A stretch of DNA of 57,615 nucleotides from positions 1 through 57,615 of the forward strand of contig JBAOKB010000017.1 of the NCBI GenBank assembly GCA_037044905.1, read 5' to 3'. The translations under genes and the position numbers were made by a program. Positions 1 to 11,247 of this stretch are shown here, in pieces. This DNA comes from Hortaea werneckii. Lineage: Eukaryota; Ascomycota; Dothideomycetes; Mycosphaerellales; Teratosphaeriaceae. The notes under the pieces are model-generated. The model did not search any database and had not been told where the DNA came from. It saw nothing but the letters and a program-made list of their open reading frames with translations. Within the stretch, counting starts at the first letter, position 1, and every line of letters starts with the position of its first letter.

Positions 1-376
1 AGCTGCGTCTGCTGCCGGCCGTTTGCGTGACATGCTTCGAGTAACGACTACTGTGCAGCTCCGGCGAGGAGGCGTTGTGGAGTGCGGTGTCTACTCGTGT
101 GGTCGCGGGTATCTCGTTGATTAAGGTAATGTTGGTTGCGAGTGTCGCGAACTTCCAGCCGAATGCGCCGGCTTTCGGCAACCAAGCCCTAAGTTCCAGC
201 CTGGAGCGGACATAAGTCGGCGTATCATCTCGTACCTTAGGTGAATGTCTGAGACAGCATGGAGATGTCTCTCTGTAGCCTGCACGCCACCATCAACTCT
301 TCTCTTCTTACTTATATCCCTCCTCTTCATTCGGTCTCCATGTAATCCCCCTCTTTCTCCATAGCCGCAAATCCCT
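1..376. other. 5' flank of the XLF gene, no gene seen
   Basis: I see no coding signal on either strand. The stretch just before the XLF start (about 285-375) is pyrimidine-rich, as is usual for a 5' leader in filamentous fungi. Confidence 0.5.
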
Positions 377-2221
377 ATGATGTTCCCAAGGTGGCGCACA
401 CTCAGTATCAGCGACCAAAGTCTGCCACCGCTGCTGATCAAAGCCCACTTGCACTCTGAAGGCTATACGATCCATCTGACAGATCTTTGTCGGATGTGGT
501 CCGAATCTCTGACCAAGCGTGAGATCAATAAGCGAGCGCTCAATAACGACTGCTCCATCGACCCTACGGATGGGCCGGAACAGTATAACATCTTGCTTGA
601 GAAGATCAATGGCACACTGGAGCAAGAAGACCAGACATCTCTGCGCTTCCAGCCTGATCAAGGGCTAAAGTTAGAGCTGCAAGCTCCTTTACCACATCCT
701 CTCTCACCCCTGAATTGGACAGTGAACTTCACGCTGCAAGAACCGGACAAATTGAATGACCAGCTGATTACACCACTCTTCCATCAGTGTCACGAATTAC
801 AAGCCCAGACACGGCTGCTAATGTACACTCTCCACGAAAAGGATCGGGTCATTTCAAAGCTATGCGATCGACTTGAGGCGTCTGGGAATGACTTAAGCAT
901 ACCTTTCCCGCAGACGAACGGTAAGTTGAATCGCAAAAGTAAGAGAAGTCATCGCGAGCAACTGGCGCCGTTTGTGAGAGGCCTGGGGGACTTTGACGAG
1001 AATGACTGGAGGAAACAGTGGGAACGAAAGGACCGGGGTGAGGAAAGGTTGGAGGATGGGGTTTTAGAGGAAGTTACTAAAGAACTTAAGGTCACTGCCA
1101 GTGGCGAGAAGATGCCAAGCGCTCGTGCTGAGTGGTGGCGTCGAGTTGGCAGTGAGGTGGCATCTGGTGACCTGCAACCCCAATCCAATGGTATAGCTTC
1201 ACGCGGCCCAAGTCAAACTGCTTTTAGAAGCAAGGAGACACTACAAGAAAGCCCCGGCTCTGGCGGAGAAACAGAGAAGGATGATTTTCAGAGACAGTCT
1301 ACACCGCCCACATCGAAAAGATCAGTTGCTACCCTTGCGAATGGAGAGCGACAAGAAACGCAAAGGGTGGCGAGCTCCTTTACACAGGAGCGTGAGGAAT
1401 CTGAAAAGGTAGCTACCGAAGCCGCACCCGACGATGAGAGCACGGAAGATGAGGAAGATCTTGATGCACCAGCAAACAAACCTTCACAACCAGCATCAAG
1501 ACAAGAATCGCCAAAAAGAAAACCTGCGGTACCTGAAGGACCATTTTCACCTCCCTCAAAATCAGCGAAGACAGCTCAGTCACCGCTTTCTACAACTAAG
1601 CCTCGTTCTCGCCTGGGCGCTATCGGTGGCAAGAGAGATACTGTGTCATCTGTCTCAACTAGCCCAGAAAATGTGGCCTCTACTGACCTTTCGGCATCGG
1701 CTCAGGCTCCAGCCGAGCGCACAGCAAGCAGTCGTGAGCCAAGCGCTTTGAATTCAGCCACACCTCATCGAGCGTCCGACTCCAATACTCCGATCAGCGA
1801 GGATGAAGCTGCAGCACCGAGGAAGCCAGCCAAATTAGGGACCATTGGAGGAAGGAATTCTCAAGGAAGGCCACAAGCACCCACTGAGCTGGCCGGTTCA
1901 GCAAACAGCCAAGACAAAACAACGTCACCACGGAAAAGCAAGATGGGCGCCATTGGAGGCCAAAGGAAGATTACAGACGCTGATGATCATCACGATCACA
2001 TGCAAGAAGATGCAAGCCGGAGTCGAAACGGGATAAGTGGCGATCTCAGTTCTGCCAATGACGCAGAAGAGTCAAACCGCGCACGAAAGCCACAAAGAGA
2101 ATCGACACCGCCTCCAAGAGAGACGTCGCGGGAAAAGGCAGATAGGAAAAGGCTGGAGCTAAAGAGGCAGCTAGAGTCAGGCAAGAATGGAGGTGCGACG
2201 AAGAAGAAGCGCAAGTTCTAG
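377..2221 (+). CDS. NEJ1: XLF/Nej1-like non-homologous end-joining factor
   Basis: This is a single-exon protein of 614 residues. Residues 1 to about 135 match the XLF/Cernunnos head domain: a WRTLSIS opening, the PPLLIKAHLHSEGYTIHLTD strand block and a MWSESL helix start. A predicted coiled-coil stalk (about 135-175) follows, then a long charged, Ser/Pro-rich disordered tail ending in a basic KKKRKF. XLF proteins bind XRCC4/Lif1 and DNA ligase IV in the nucleus and help bridge broken ends; the basic C-terminus fits a Ku-binding or nuclear-targeting end. The protein is about twice the length of human XLF, and all the extra length is in the tail. The tail carries three copies of a [KR]-[LM]-G-[AT]-I-G-G motif. 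Two ATGs lie in tandem at the start (MM); I used the first. The family call is strong; the role of the tail is unknown. Confidence 0.88.
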   Translation: MMFPRWRTLSISDQSLPPLLIKAHLHSEGYTIHLTDLCRMWSESLTKREINKRALNNDCSIDPTDGPEQYNILLEKINGTLEQEDQTSLRFQPDQGLKLELQAPLPHPLSPLNWTVNFTLQEPDKLNDQLITPLFHQCHELQAQTRLLMYTLHEKDRVISKLCDRLEASGNDLSIPFPQTNGKLNRKSKRSHREQLAPFVRGLGDFDENDWRKQWERKDRGEERLEDGVLEEVTKELKVTASGEKMPSARAEWWRRVGSEVASGDLQPQSNGIASRGPSQTAFRSKETLQESPGSGGETEKDDFQRQSTPPTSKRSVATLANGERQETQRVASSFTQEREESEKVATEAAPDDESTEDEEDLDAPANKPSQPASRQESPKRKPAVPEGPFSPPSKSAKTAQSPLSTTKPRSRLGAIGGKRDTVSSVSTSPENVASTDLSASAQAPAERTASSREPSALNSATPHRASDSNTPISEDEAAAPRKPAKLGTIGGRNSQGRPQAPTELAGSANSQDKTTSPRKSKMGAIGGQRKITDADDHHDHMQEDASRSRNGISGDLSSANDAEESNRARKPQRESTPPPRETSREKADRKRLELKRQLESGKNGGATKKKRKF

Positions 2222-2680
2222 GTCATGTCAAGAGTGGCAAACGGCGTTTTTGTACTTATTTCGCTGTGAGGCGGTTGATTTTGAGATACCCAAAGTGAAT
2301 GCAGCCAACTTAGTCGCTTTTGATGCCGCTCGTGTGTGAATGGAGATGAGGGGCTCGTGCGACTGGCTGAGCTCAACTCATTCACTGGGTCGCTCCTTCC
2401 ACTTCTGGAAGGTTTTGGCACTTGACTTTTATGATCGTCACCGAAAAGTCTTCGCGACCAGCGTCCACCTCAATGATACAACAACTTCCTTACAACATTC
2501 ATGGATACACATTGTTAATACCAGCATTGAATCATCCAGGTAAGATAACAAACCCACTGTCATATTTTGCGTGCAGTATCGAGCGGAGCAGCAGAGCAGC
2601 GGGCAGCGTAGCCAGGAGCGAAGCGCGAAGTGCGCTTTCGTTGATACAATGTGTTACTACACGTACTGCTGTTTTGCGAC
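2222..2680. other. Intergenic, XLF 3' end to next gene
   Basis: No convincing gene. A possible small intron (gtaagata at 2540 to an acceptor near 2575) could belong to a 5' UTR of the next gene. Purine- and GC-rich sequence around 2580-2640 looks like leader DNA. Confidence 0.35.
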
Positions 2681-5600
2681 ATGCAAGCACCAGGAAACAG
2701 TCCTCCATCGTTTCTGCCGACGTGCGAAGCCGATTATCCCTTCCGCCACCGCAGGCGTGTCCCTTCCTCCCGGAGCTTCGACCCCCAACAGGCAATCCAA
2801 GCCGCTTAGGAAAGATGGGAAACTGCGAATCTCAAGAAGCAATAGCCGTGACTACAGCAAATTCAAAGATAGGAAAAGAGGGCAGCAGCTGCAGGGAGAG
2901 CTCATGAGAAGTGCAATTCCAACTCGCCTTGTTACCGACCATCAGCATCAGCACAACACTGCATCTTCCACCATCCTTGCTACAGACACTGGTACAGCAT
3001 CCATCACTAAAGAACCAGCATTGCAAGCTTCTTCTATTGCTTCATCCTCACCGCAGCAGACTCAAACATCCGAGCTTCTCACTGTGCAGCCGGACGCCAT
3101 GGCAGGCCTCGCTGCTTTCAACCTGCGCGGCTGGATCAGCGGGAGCTCTGTAAAGCCTGAACAACAGAAGAGCAAGTCTACAGAGAAAGTGAGCAGCCCT
3201 TACGCTCTGATCTACAGCAGAAACTTGCGAAACTAGGCTGACCGTAGTCCCTCTTACCAGTCCGACGAGCAACGGCCACATCAAGTCCTTGACAGTATGC
3301 GCCGCAAGGAGCCTGGAATTCGGGGTACTGACGAGAGTTGGGAACTGCCAAACAGGTGAGACATCGTCTCTCGGTCATAGTCTTGCTGCATTACCTTCGG
3401 TTCTAACCATACCTCATCCAAACAGCGAGGATCTCATTCGTCACGTTGCCGAGTCTTCTCAGAGCCTACGCGGCCAGCATGGTCAACATGTCGGCACGAG
3501 TCGCGCCCTGTCTTATGGCTCGGACGAGTATGAAGTCATTAACTCCGAATTTGAGAATGCGAAAGCAGAGACTCTGAATGCGATGAAGGAGTGCAACAAA
3601 GCCGACGGTGACCGTGGCAGTGCCGAGAAGCAAGAAAGTGCAGCACAGCGACTACAAAGGGTGCACGAGAGCCTCGCGAACGCACGCGAAAAGCAATGGC
3701 CGGACAAGAAGCCATCGAAGAGTCCGCCGAAGGATAGTGACTTTCCAGCTCTCGGCATCGGCCATGCGACTTCAAAGAAAGAGCTTTCTGGGCTCAAAGC
3801 ATCACAGGCAGAGATGCGGAAGTCATCTTACGCTTCCGTTGCGAGTACCAGCATTAAGGATGCAAGTAACGAGGCGCAATCGAAGCCCAGGAGCGAGCAA
3901 AGCCATGAAAGAGTTGACAACAGCAGCACATCAATCGACGAGCCTGGCATACCCAGCATTGTTGAGGACGACGAGGCGACCGTCATCCAGATTTCGACGA
4001 AGGAAGCGACAACTTCGCCTTACGGTAAAGCTACGCCTCACTTCGCACAGCCAACCAAGTCTTTCGCCCGACGAGCTGGCGAGACCGCCCTTCGCAAGGA
4101 TTCGGTTGGTGCGAGAACGGCTGAGTTGTCACCCGGCAAGAGCACCCAGGCGAGAGAGTTGTTTTCGGGAACCGACAGGCACACTACACAGCATTTGAGC
4201 AAACGAGGGTCGATACCAGGATCTTGGATGACCGCAGACTCCCCAGCGAAACCTGCTCCGGCTGGGAAATCGTTGCACCGTGGCGCCGTGACCTCGGTGG
4301 CGTCAGATGTGGACGAGTGGCAATTTGTTGACAGCAGCGATGCAGTCAAGTTGAATGCGACGGCCCAGGAAGAAGATGACCAGAATGTGTCGAAGAAGAA
4401 GACAAGCTCGTACATGCTTCCTACAGCCGCGGCCACTCGACGTGCTGTTGCCACAGCTGGCCAGGATCAAGCGAAAAAGCCTGGTACATTACGCATCAAC
4501 ACCAACCGAGCCAGCCAGGGCACACTTCAGCCTTCTCCGGTATCTGCTTCGGCCAAATCGGCTGCCAGCTCAGTCGACGAAGTTCTCACAGAGAAGCGTC
4601 TGGCTGGTAATCAGAACTCTCCCAGGAGTCCTCAGCGCAAGGATCAGCAAATTCTGCGCCCGCATGCAACCCAGCGTACCGCTCCCAGCAGTCCTGTCCG
4701 CCTGCGCGAAGCCGAGAGACAGAAGGCCAAAGTTGCTACTCCGAAGACTACTTCCAAGATCCCACAATCTCAGAAAGCCAGAGACTCGCCACAAAGCGAA
4801 ACTCTGGGCAATGTTTCGCCGAGGTCAATGCCTGTACACCCTCTCGCTGCTGTTCCGAATACAGTGGCCAAGCGCAGGACTTCTCATGCCGATATACTCA
4901 AGCCGATCTTTGATAAGCTGGACAGTCAGGGCCTGTTGAAAACATATCGCGAGGACTCTGCAATCGCCGAAGACAAAGACGAGCGAGAAATAGCGGCCAA
5001 GCCGAAGATAGTCGATCGCGGAGACTTTCCAGAGACACCACACAGAATGACTCCAGAACTCGCACAGATTGCACTACTAGCGAGGCAGGGCGTTGGTGTC
5101 ACGGGCAAAGCCTTGCCGCCGCACTTGAGAAGTTCGAGACAGACCAGTATTGCCAGCACCGAGGCAGATACATCGGCTGTCAACATCGTGACCGAGATCA
5201 AGGCAGGCAATTGTTCAAAGCAAGCGTTTCGTACTCCAAGCAGTGATGGGGCGGTCTTCGAATCGGTTCCAACAGCGACGCTGAAATCTTCCCTCCGAGC
5301 AACTGCTCAAGTCTTCAAACCACTCTGGCAGCCTCAAGGCCCGGCTCAGGAGCTTAGTCTGCTATCTTGGCAGGGGAAGTTGGACCATATGCCGGCAGAA
5401 AGCTGGTCGGCAATGCCACCGGATGTCCAGCACAGCATCCTCAGACTTCGTGACTTTAGCTCAAGTCCTAGCAAAAGACAGAACATGCGATTTTGGGGCA
5501 ACTTGTTGCAGGCGACCGGACTTCCATCGCCAGTACCAGCTCGAGCACCCCGGACCCCAAGACGGGAGAACAAGGCGGTGGCTATTCTCGACAAAGATGG

Positions 5601-6270
5601 TAACACTATCATGTCGAATACAGCGCCGAACGAGGTCAAGGCTGGACAGGTGTTGAAGCCGACTCTGAGTCCTTGCAAGAAGAGCGTTAACTGGACTGTG
5701 ATGGACCTTGATGGGAAGCAAAAGCCTGTTTCTTTTGGTAGAGCTGGTAGATCACCCGTGCCCCTCACGGAGACCCAGCAAAGCCACAACGACATTGCCG
5801 TTGCTTCACCGTCATCAGAAGGCTCCGGCCCCTGGACCATCGGCTCCGGAACTCCGGCTCCTAGCAGGAGTAGCTATGGCTGGAAAGGTGGCGATGGAAA
5901 GGAGATCCGCTTTCAAGGCTACGGACCCCAAGCCGAGCGCAACACACGCTCTCCAGTCCGAATGCAGTATGGCCGTCATGCTGGCTACCATGGCCGTGCC
6001 AGCAGTAGCCTTTCCTACAGGCCCTTCTACACTTCTCCCTTCAGCAACACCCAGCTGAGTCCCTTCAACGTGCAAGAAGAGAATGATTCCCCACCGACCT
6101 CATCCGAAAGAGTCTGGCCGCGCTCGAGAAAGCAGTGGGCGGAGATGATGGGTTACAGCCACGTGCCGTGTGGTAACATTGAAATCACGCAGGCGACCGA
6201 AGCTTTGCCTCTGGGCAACCCTGCATATGGATGCTGCCATAAATGCATGGGCCCCAATGGGTCAGGCTAA
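2681..6270 (+). CDS. Large intrinsically disordered protein of unknown function
   Basis: I do not recognise a family. My best model has four exons: 2681-2721, 2810-3188, 3237-3355 and 3426-6270, giving 1127 residues with consistent phases. The last intron (3356-3425: gtgaga, ctaacc branch, aacag) is firm. The 48-nt intron 3189-3236 (gtgagc...ctag) is needed to skip an in-frame TAG. The first intron and the start at 2681 are tentative, because the 2571 frame has no ATG at its head. The protein is rich in Ser, Ala, Pro and Lys with almost no predicted fold. A more conserved-looking patch sits near the C-terminus, around genomic 5300-5720, with Trp-rich segments such as LLSWQGKL and RFWGNLLQATGLPSP followed by VAILDKDGNTI. 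A Cys pair (GCCHKCMG) lies at the very end. An orphan or lineage-restricted regulator or scaffold is an inference only. Confidence 0.6.
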
Positions 6271-7222
6271 GATGTGATGGTGGGGTCGGCATCGTTTGCC
6301 TTCATGTGGGTGATGAAATCGGCGTTACGGGAGCGTGTGTTTCAGCGTCGCCGTGTATGGCGTCGAGAAGCTAGAGCCGAAGCACGGGAGAGGATTGGAT
6401 GCTTGACGGCTGGAAAATGGGTGTATCCGTATGGTGTCTTTGAAGAGGCGCTCGGCGCATGGTCATCGTTTAACTGGTTGTTTTTCTCAAGGATGGATAT
6501 GGTGTGTGGCCCGGAAATAGTCGTCATTAGTTCATCAATGGAATGGATGTGATTCCTTATGTTTGAGGATATCTCAAGATCACGTTACCTTGGTCCATTT
6601 GAATGTTGTGCCGGTCAGGATCAGTTAACCAGAGACAAGGTTCAGCAAATCCTCTCCGAGGCTTGAAGAAATGAGATGAGCCCGACGGACATCGGCGGAC
6701 GTTGCTCCTCAGGCGCGTAGTTAAGATCTGCTGGAGATTAAAGCTGCCTGTATCTGTTTCAATGTTCTCTTGTGATGTTGGAAGCGATACATTCGGCGTT
6801 GACGTGTTGCGACGCAAAAAGTCGTCACACAGGACATGCTGCACAATCCACAAGCGCTGGAACGATGTAACTTTTCAGCCGGAATGTAGATCAGCTCCAA
6901 CAAACTCTGGACTGCTTTCGAACGTCATGATGTATTCTCCCAGCGGGCTGGTGGAAGACGAGTGAAGTCGTGGAAGACACAAACGTAGTGCCTTGGCGAA
7001 GAAAACAAGCCGAGCGTTCCTGGGAAGCCAAGATCTTCCGCCAATCAAGCTTCATTCTCACCTTTTGACCCTTGCTTTTGCGGGGACATCTACCCCATGG
7101 AGCAGGAGCATTATCATGTCTCCGCATGGGCTCGCAGGCGGAAAATCTCTGTTCGAGGATGAGGGTTGGGCCTCCTCACCAGCACCCGGCAAGGAGAGGG
7201 TCATCGAGTCTCACAGGCTCCT
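6271..7222. other. Intergenic plus GH28 upstream region
   Basis: No gene supported. Short open frames on both strands lack fungal splice structure or any recognisable domain. The right end merges into the promoter of the polygalacturonase gene. Confidence 0.4.
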
Positions 7223-7230
7223 TTATATAA
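7223..7230 (+). promoter_or_regulatory. TATA box of the GH28 gene
   Basis: A clear TATATAA sits 60-70 nt before the ATG at 7291. This is typical of inducible, secreted-enzyme genes in fungi, and most other genes in the window lack such an element. The spacing to the start codon fits a short leader. Confidence 0.6.
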
Positions 7231-7290
7231 GACCCAAGGGTATGCTACCATGGACGAATACACTCTCTCAACGACAAACATCTGCCGAAG

Positions 7291-8766
7291 ATGCAACTCA
7301 AGACTACTCTCGCAGCTCTGCTGTCTCTTTCCTTAGGCGTCAACGCAACGTGGGATGCGTATGAGGAGTATCTCTCCAACCTTCCAGCACATCCCTCAAA
7401 GCACCATGGCAAGCGACCTGACACTTGCTTCGAACCAAAGAAGCCCTTCAGGGAGTGGCCTAAGCCTCCGTTCCGGGGCAAGCACTGCTACGTCAAGAGT
7501 CACAATGACATGAAAACCGATGACTCTGAGTACATCCTCGAGGCGATCGACAAGTGCAACGATGGCGGTCATGTCATTTTCCCACAGGGTACCACTTACG
7601 TTATCGGCCAAGCGCTGAACTTGACGTACTTGAAGCATATCGATTTGGGTTAGCGGTTACCACTATCGATGCAGTCAGGACCCGACTAATTAGCTGGTAG
7701 ATATCCAAGGCTATATTCAGTTCACCAACGACACGGACTACTGGCAGGATAACGCTTTCTACCAAGTCTACCAGAACGCCACAACGTTTTTCCAGATTGG
7801 TGGCGAAGATGTGAATATCTACGGCGGCGGCATGCTGGACGGCAATGGCCAAGTCTGGTACGATCTCTATGCTGAGGACATCTACATCCTTCGCCCTATC
7901 CTGTTCGGCACAGTCGGCCTGCACGGCGGATCCATCTCGGATCTTTACCTTCGCTACTCGCCGCAGTGGTATAACTTTCTGGCCAACAGTACAGATGTCG
8001 TCTTCGACAACTTCAACATCAGGGGCTACTCTGCCAGCGAAAACGAAGCGAAGAATACTGATGGTTGGGACACGTACCGTTCGTCAAACATTGTCATTCA
8101 GAACAGTGTTGTCAACAACGGCGACGACTGTGTCTCCTTCAAACCCAATAGTACTGAGGTCTTGGTTCAGAACATGTACTGCAATGGCAGTCATGGTATC
8201 TCTGTTGGCTCTATTGGGCAATACCCAGGCGAAGTTGACATTGTCGAGAATCTTTACGTAAGTTCTCAGTCTCCCCCCCTACTAGCCGACTTTACTAATA
8301 GCTACGACAGATCTACAATGTCTCTATGCACAACGCATCGAACGGAGCTCGCATAAAAGTCTGGCCCGGCTCACCCGCCGCACTCTCCGGCGACCTCCAA
8401 GGCGGCGGTGGCTCCGGCCGCGTCCGCAACGTCACCTACGAAGACATGCTCATCGACCAAGTCGACTACGCCGTACAAATCACCCAGTGTTACGGCCAGG
8501 ACAACTTCACCCTGTGCAATGAATTTCCGTCTAGCCTCACGATTTCCGACATCCACCTCAAGAACTTCTACGGTACCACGACCGACTCGTATGACCCTAT
8601 TAGCGGCTACGTCGTCTGCAGCGACCCGGATGTTTGCTCCAACATCACCACCTCGGACTTTGCGGTCATGGCTCCTAGTGGCCCTGAGAACTTGTTTACT
8701 TGTGATGAGGTTGACGAAAGCTTGTTGCACGGCATCAATTGCACGGCTGTGGACTCGGACGACTAG
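7291..8766 (+). CDS. GH28 exo-polygalacturonase, secreted
   Basis: Three exons (7291-7648, 7701-8257, 8311-8766) give 456 residues. Both introns (52 and 53 nt) have clean branch sites (ctaat). A signal peptide, MQLKTTLAALLSLSLGVNA, is followed by a right-handed beta-helix enzyme with the four GH28 signatures: NTDGWD (from residue 238), GDD (about 260), a GSHG turn with the catalytic-site His near 284, and RIK (319-321). The family hydrolyses alpha-1,4 bonds between galacturonic acid residues in pectin; the QGYIQF and NTDGWD context and absence of an extra domain fit exo-acting (PgaX-type) enzymes. Many NxS/T sites predict heavy glycosylation. Likely role: plant cell-wall degradation outside the cell, regulated by carbon source. 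Exo versus endo mode is inferred. Confidence 0.92.
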
Positions 8767-9037
8767 TGTTCGGATGCTTCGAGTGTGGAATTAGAATGCT
8801 ACCTGGTCCTTCGAACTTTGTCTATTGGAGAGGACACTGATGGCGTAATTAAACAAGTATGTTCTGTTCAACCGATTCGCTTCGACCTTCGATCCTGCCA
8901 TTCACCTTATCTTTAAATTCTTTTCTGTGCGTACATTGTCCATCTCTGTTCCCACCAGGATAATTCTTCAAAATCACAACCGATGATTTGCAACCATCTC
9001 TCACGGAGCCATCTCATGTCTTCTACTCGATGCCATC

Positions 9038-9850
9038 CTACCACGGAGTGCATATATGTAGCATCCGTTTCATTCCTCTGTATTTCCCGTTTCGCTCAAG
9101 CTTGACAGGCTGGGTTCCCAACTCCTTCAGCTTCACAACGGATTTGTAAATGATGCAGAGCCCCTGTACTGAATACGGAAGAAACGTCTCATATCCACCG
9201 AAGCGCCTGGCGTAAATCGGATCCTCGAGCCATTTCTCGAGTCGAACTTTGGTCGCATCGACCCATCCGGAGCATCCAGTCATAGCTTCGGCTAGACTAC
9301 TCGTGGTAATGTCGGTAAAAGCTGGGAGGCCGGGCCTGACTGCCACAGTCTTGGTCCTCAGCTGGAGTTTCCCGGTTGCGACGTTTGACTGGCGTAAGAT
9401 TTTGCTGAATTCGATAAAGGGGAAGAAGAGCACGGGCTCTTCAACAGGTGGCCAGAATTCATGGCTGGTGGCGTCTAGACCATCTCGAAGAGGATTGCCT
9501 GCGAAAATGGTTATCTTCCTCGCTACCTGCCATATCGCATTGCCGGCGCCGCCGTCTGAAGCCCATGTAGCGAGAGCCGTGACAATGTCCCATGCTTGCT
9601 GAGGGCGGGAGAACGTCTCCAGCCCGGTGATGACAATGTTGCTGTTGGCCACCATGCCCAGGGTCTCTTGACGTATCAGTCTGCAAGAAGCTAAAAGGCT
9701 ACGCAGTGTCTTGGCGACGAAGATGTCCAAGAGAAGGATGTCGTGACTTTTGTCGCCGCGGAAGATGTGGATCTCAGTTGGGATGAGATGGTCATAGATG
9801 GCGAGACGGAGCTCTGGAGGCAGGCTGAGTAAAGTTAAGTTTTGCGACAT
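9038..9850 (-). CDS. F-box/2EXR-like protein
   Basis: A single-exon protein of 270 residues, convergent with the GH28 gene. The N-terminal LLSLPPELRLAIYDHLIP (residues 7-24) is the hallmark of the large fungal family of F-box-like or 2EXR proteins, in which this helix can bind Skp1 or act as a protein-interaction module. The next block (RSLLASCRLIRQETLGM) is also typical of these proteins. The rest has no recognised repeat domain. Members are very numerous and poorly characterised in Dothideomycetes; a role in ubiquitin-ligase substrate choice is only a possibility. Confidence 0.65.
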   Translation of the reverse strand: MSQNLTLLSLPPELRLAIYDHLIPTEIHIFRGDKSHDILLLDIFVAKTLRSLLASCRLIRQETLGMVANSNIVITGLETFSRPQQAWDIVTALATWASDGGAGNAIWQVARKITIFAGNPLRDGLDATSHEFWPPVEEPVLFFPFIEFSKILRQSNVATGKLQLRTKTVAVRPGLPAFTDITTSSLAEAMTGCSGWVDATKVRLEKWLEDPIYARRFGGYETFLPYSVQGLCIIYKSVVKLKELGTQPVKLERNGKYRGMKRMLHICTPW

Positions 9851-11247
9851 CGTGAACTAGTCTGGCTGGAAGGATGTGAGCGTGCTCTACAGATAATCTC
9901 GAACCCGAGGTGTGGCTCTTAGACGGTGTAGTTTGAGTGTACAGTCGAGCCCGAGTGTCGAGGTCTTGTGGGAGAAAAAGGACTTGAGGAGCGGAGTGGT
10001 TGGCTTCGACTTGGGTGTAGATCGAAGGGCAGCTGCATTAAGGTTTGGTAGCGGGCAGTGCGATGAATTTCGTTTCGAAACAGTCCGGATGAAGTGTTTC
10101 GCACGCTGAACTCGCCCCATTCACAGGGATTCTACCCTCAGATAGTATTCAAGCAATACAATGAATGATGACTTGTTCTTCTTCATTGCTTGCAGACATG
10201 CCCAAAGTATCTTTGGAAGAGGTACGGCCCCAAAGCCATTCTTAGTGTTGGATGTCATGGACGATGACCCGGGCAAATGAGGTGGTCTGCTCTGCGTGCT
10301 ACAGTTTCTCTTGAAACGGCCAGTCTGGCAAGTAATCGAGGAGCCAAGGCAAGAGAACCGACCATTCCCTTCGGCAACTCTAACGTGCCAAACATTGAGG
10401 GATGCATGGGCTGGCTATGGTTGCCACAGTGGGTGTTCTACAAGCGAGGACTTCCGCCCAATGTTGTACCTGTAGCTGATCAAGTCATGTGGAGCTCTTA
10501 TAGCAGTGTCTTAGCATCGATTCTGGAGATCCACGAAGCCCTTTGTCGAGCGGATATTTAGGCCATGATGACGATCCATATCTGGTTCGATTTGCTTGCC
10601 AACAGATTGATCTATTGCGGTTGCCTTTACCTGACTTTGAATTTGCAAAGCTCCGTACAACGGAAAGACACACTGGGTCCAAAGCAGAGAGAAGTGTTCC
10701 TTTGAGATGAACCAAAAATGGCTCTTCGCTTTTGCATGGGATGTTTTGGCTATTGCCCAGGAAACGCCGGAAATTCTGAGCAATCCAGATGGCAGCGTGG
10801 GAATCCCCAAACGAGCTTCAAGTGGGATGCCTATCATCGTCTATTGCAGTCTTTGATGCCTCGCCCAGATAATGTCATTCGTAATGTCTCGGAACTGAGG
10901 CTCTGCGAGTTTGGAAGCGGACTCCCAGGCTTCGAGAAGTGGTATGCAATACAACAACGACGGCTCCCTCGACCATGATTAGTATCTGATGCCAATTTCG
11001 ACTCGCGCGCTTGGTTGGATGAGAATGAGCGGTTCATCAAGGAGAGAATGGCGATTGAGGAATGCTGACATACCGAGATACCTCACCACCGTGAGCTTTG
11101 CTTGTGCCTGAGGCAGCTGAAACAGTAGGGCGCGCGCCAGCCCGTCCTCTCATGAGTATCGCTTGCGATAGATAGCAATCAACCGACACATTGACCTAGG
11201 CGTATCCTTTTCCTACCAACTCCGAATTCGCCATAACTGGTGCCATC
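9851..11247. other. Gene-poor interval containing a possible decayed gene
   Basis: Upstream DNA of the F-box-like gene (from 9851) and of PHO8 (to 11247), with a frame-broken coding-like segment between about 10277 and 10978 listed separately. Nothing else is recognisable. Confidence 0.4.
10277..10978 (+). pseudogene. Possible decayed protein-coding remnant
   Basis: Three reading frames on the plus strand look coding in succession but do not join: a frame through 10277-10561, one through 10504-10707 (contains GHDDDPYLVRFACQQIDLL), one through 10701-10855 (contains WLFAFAWDVLAIAQETPEIL) and then one to 10978 (contains LQSLMPRPDNVIRNVSELRL). Switches between them are not at splice-like sites. 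I do not recognise the family. It may be a frameshifted relic or chance open frames. Confidence 0.25.

Noticed and set aside
3289..6270. The 993-codon frame as a complete gene on its own
   Set aside because: Its first codon is TTG and the region up to 3425 is better read as an exon in another frame plus an intron.
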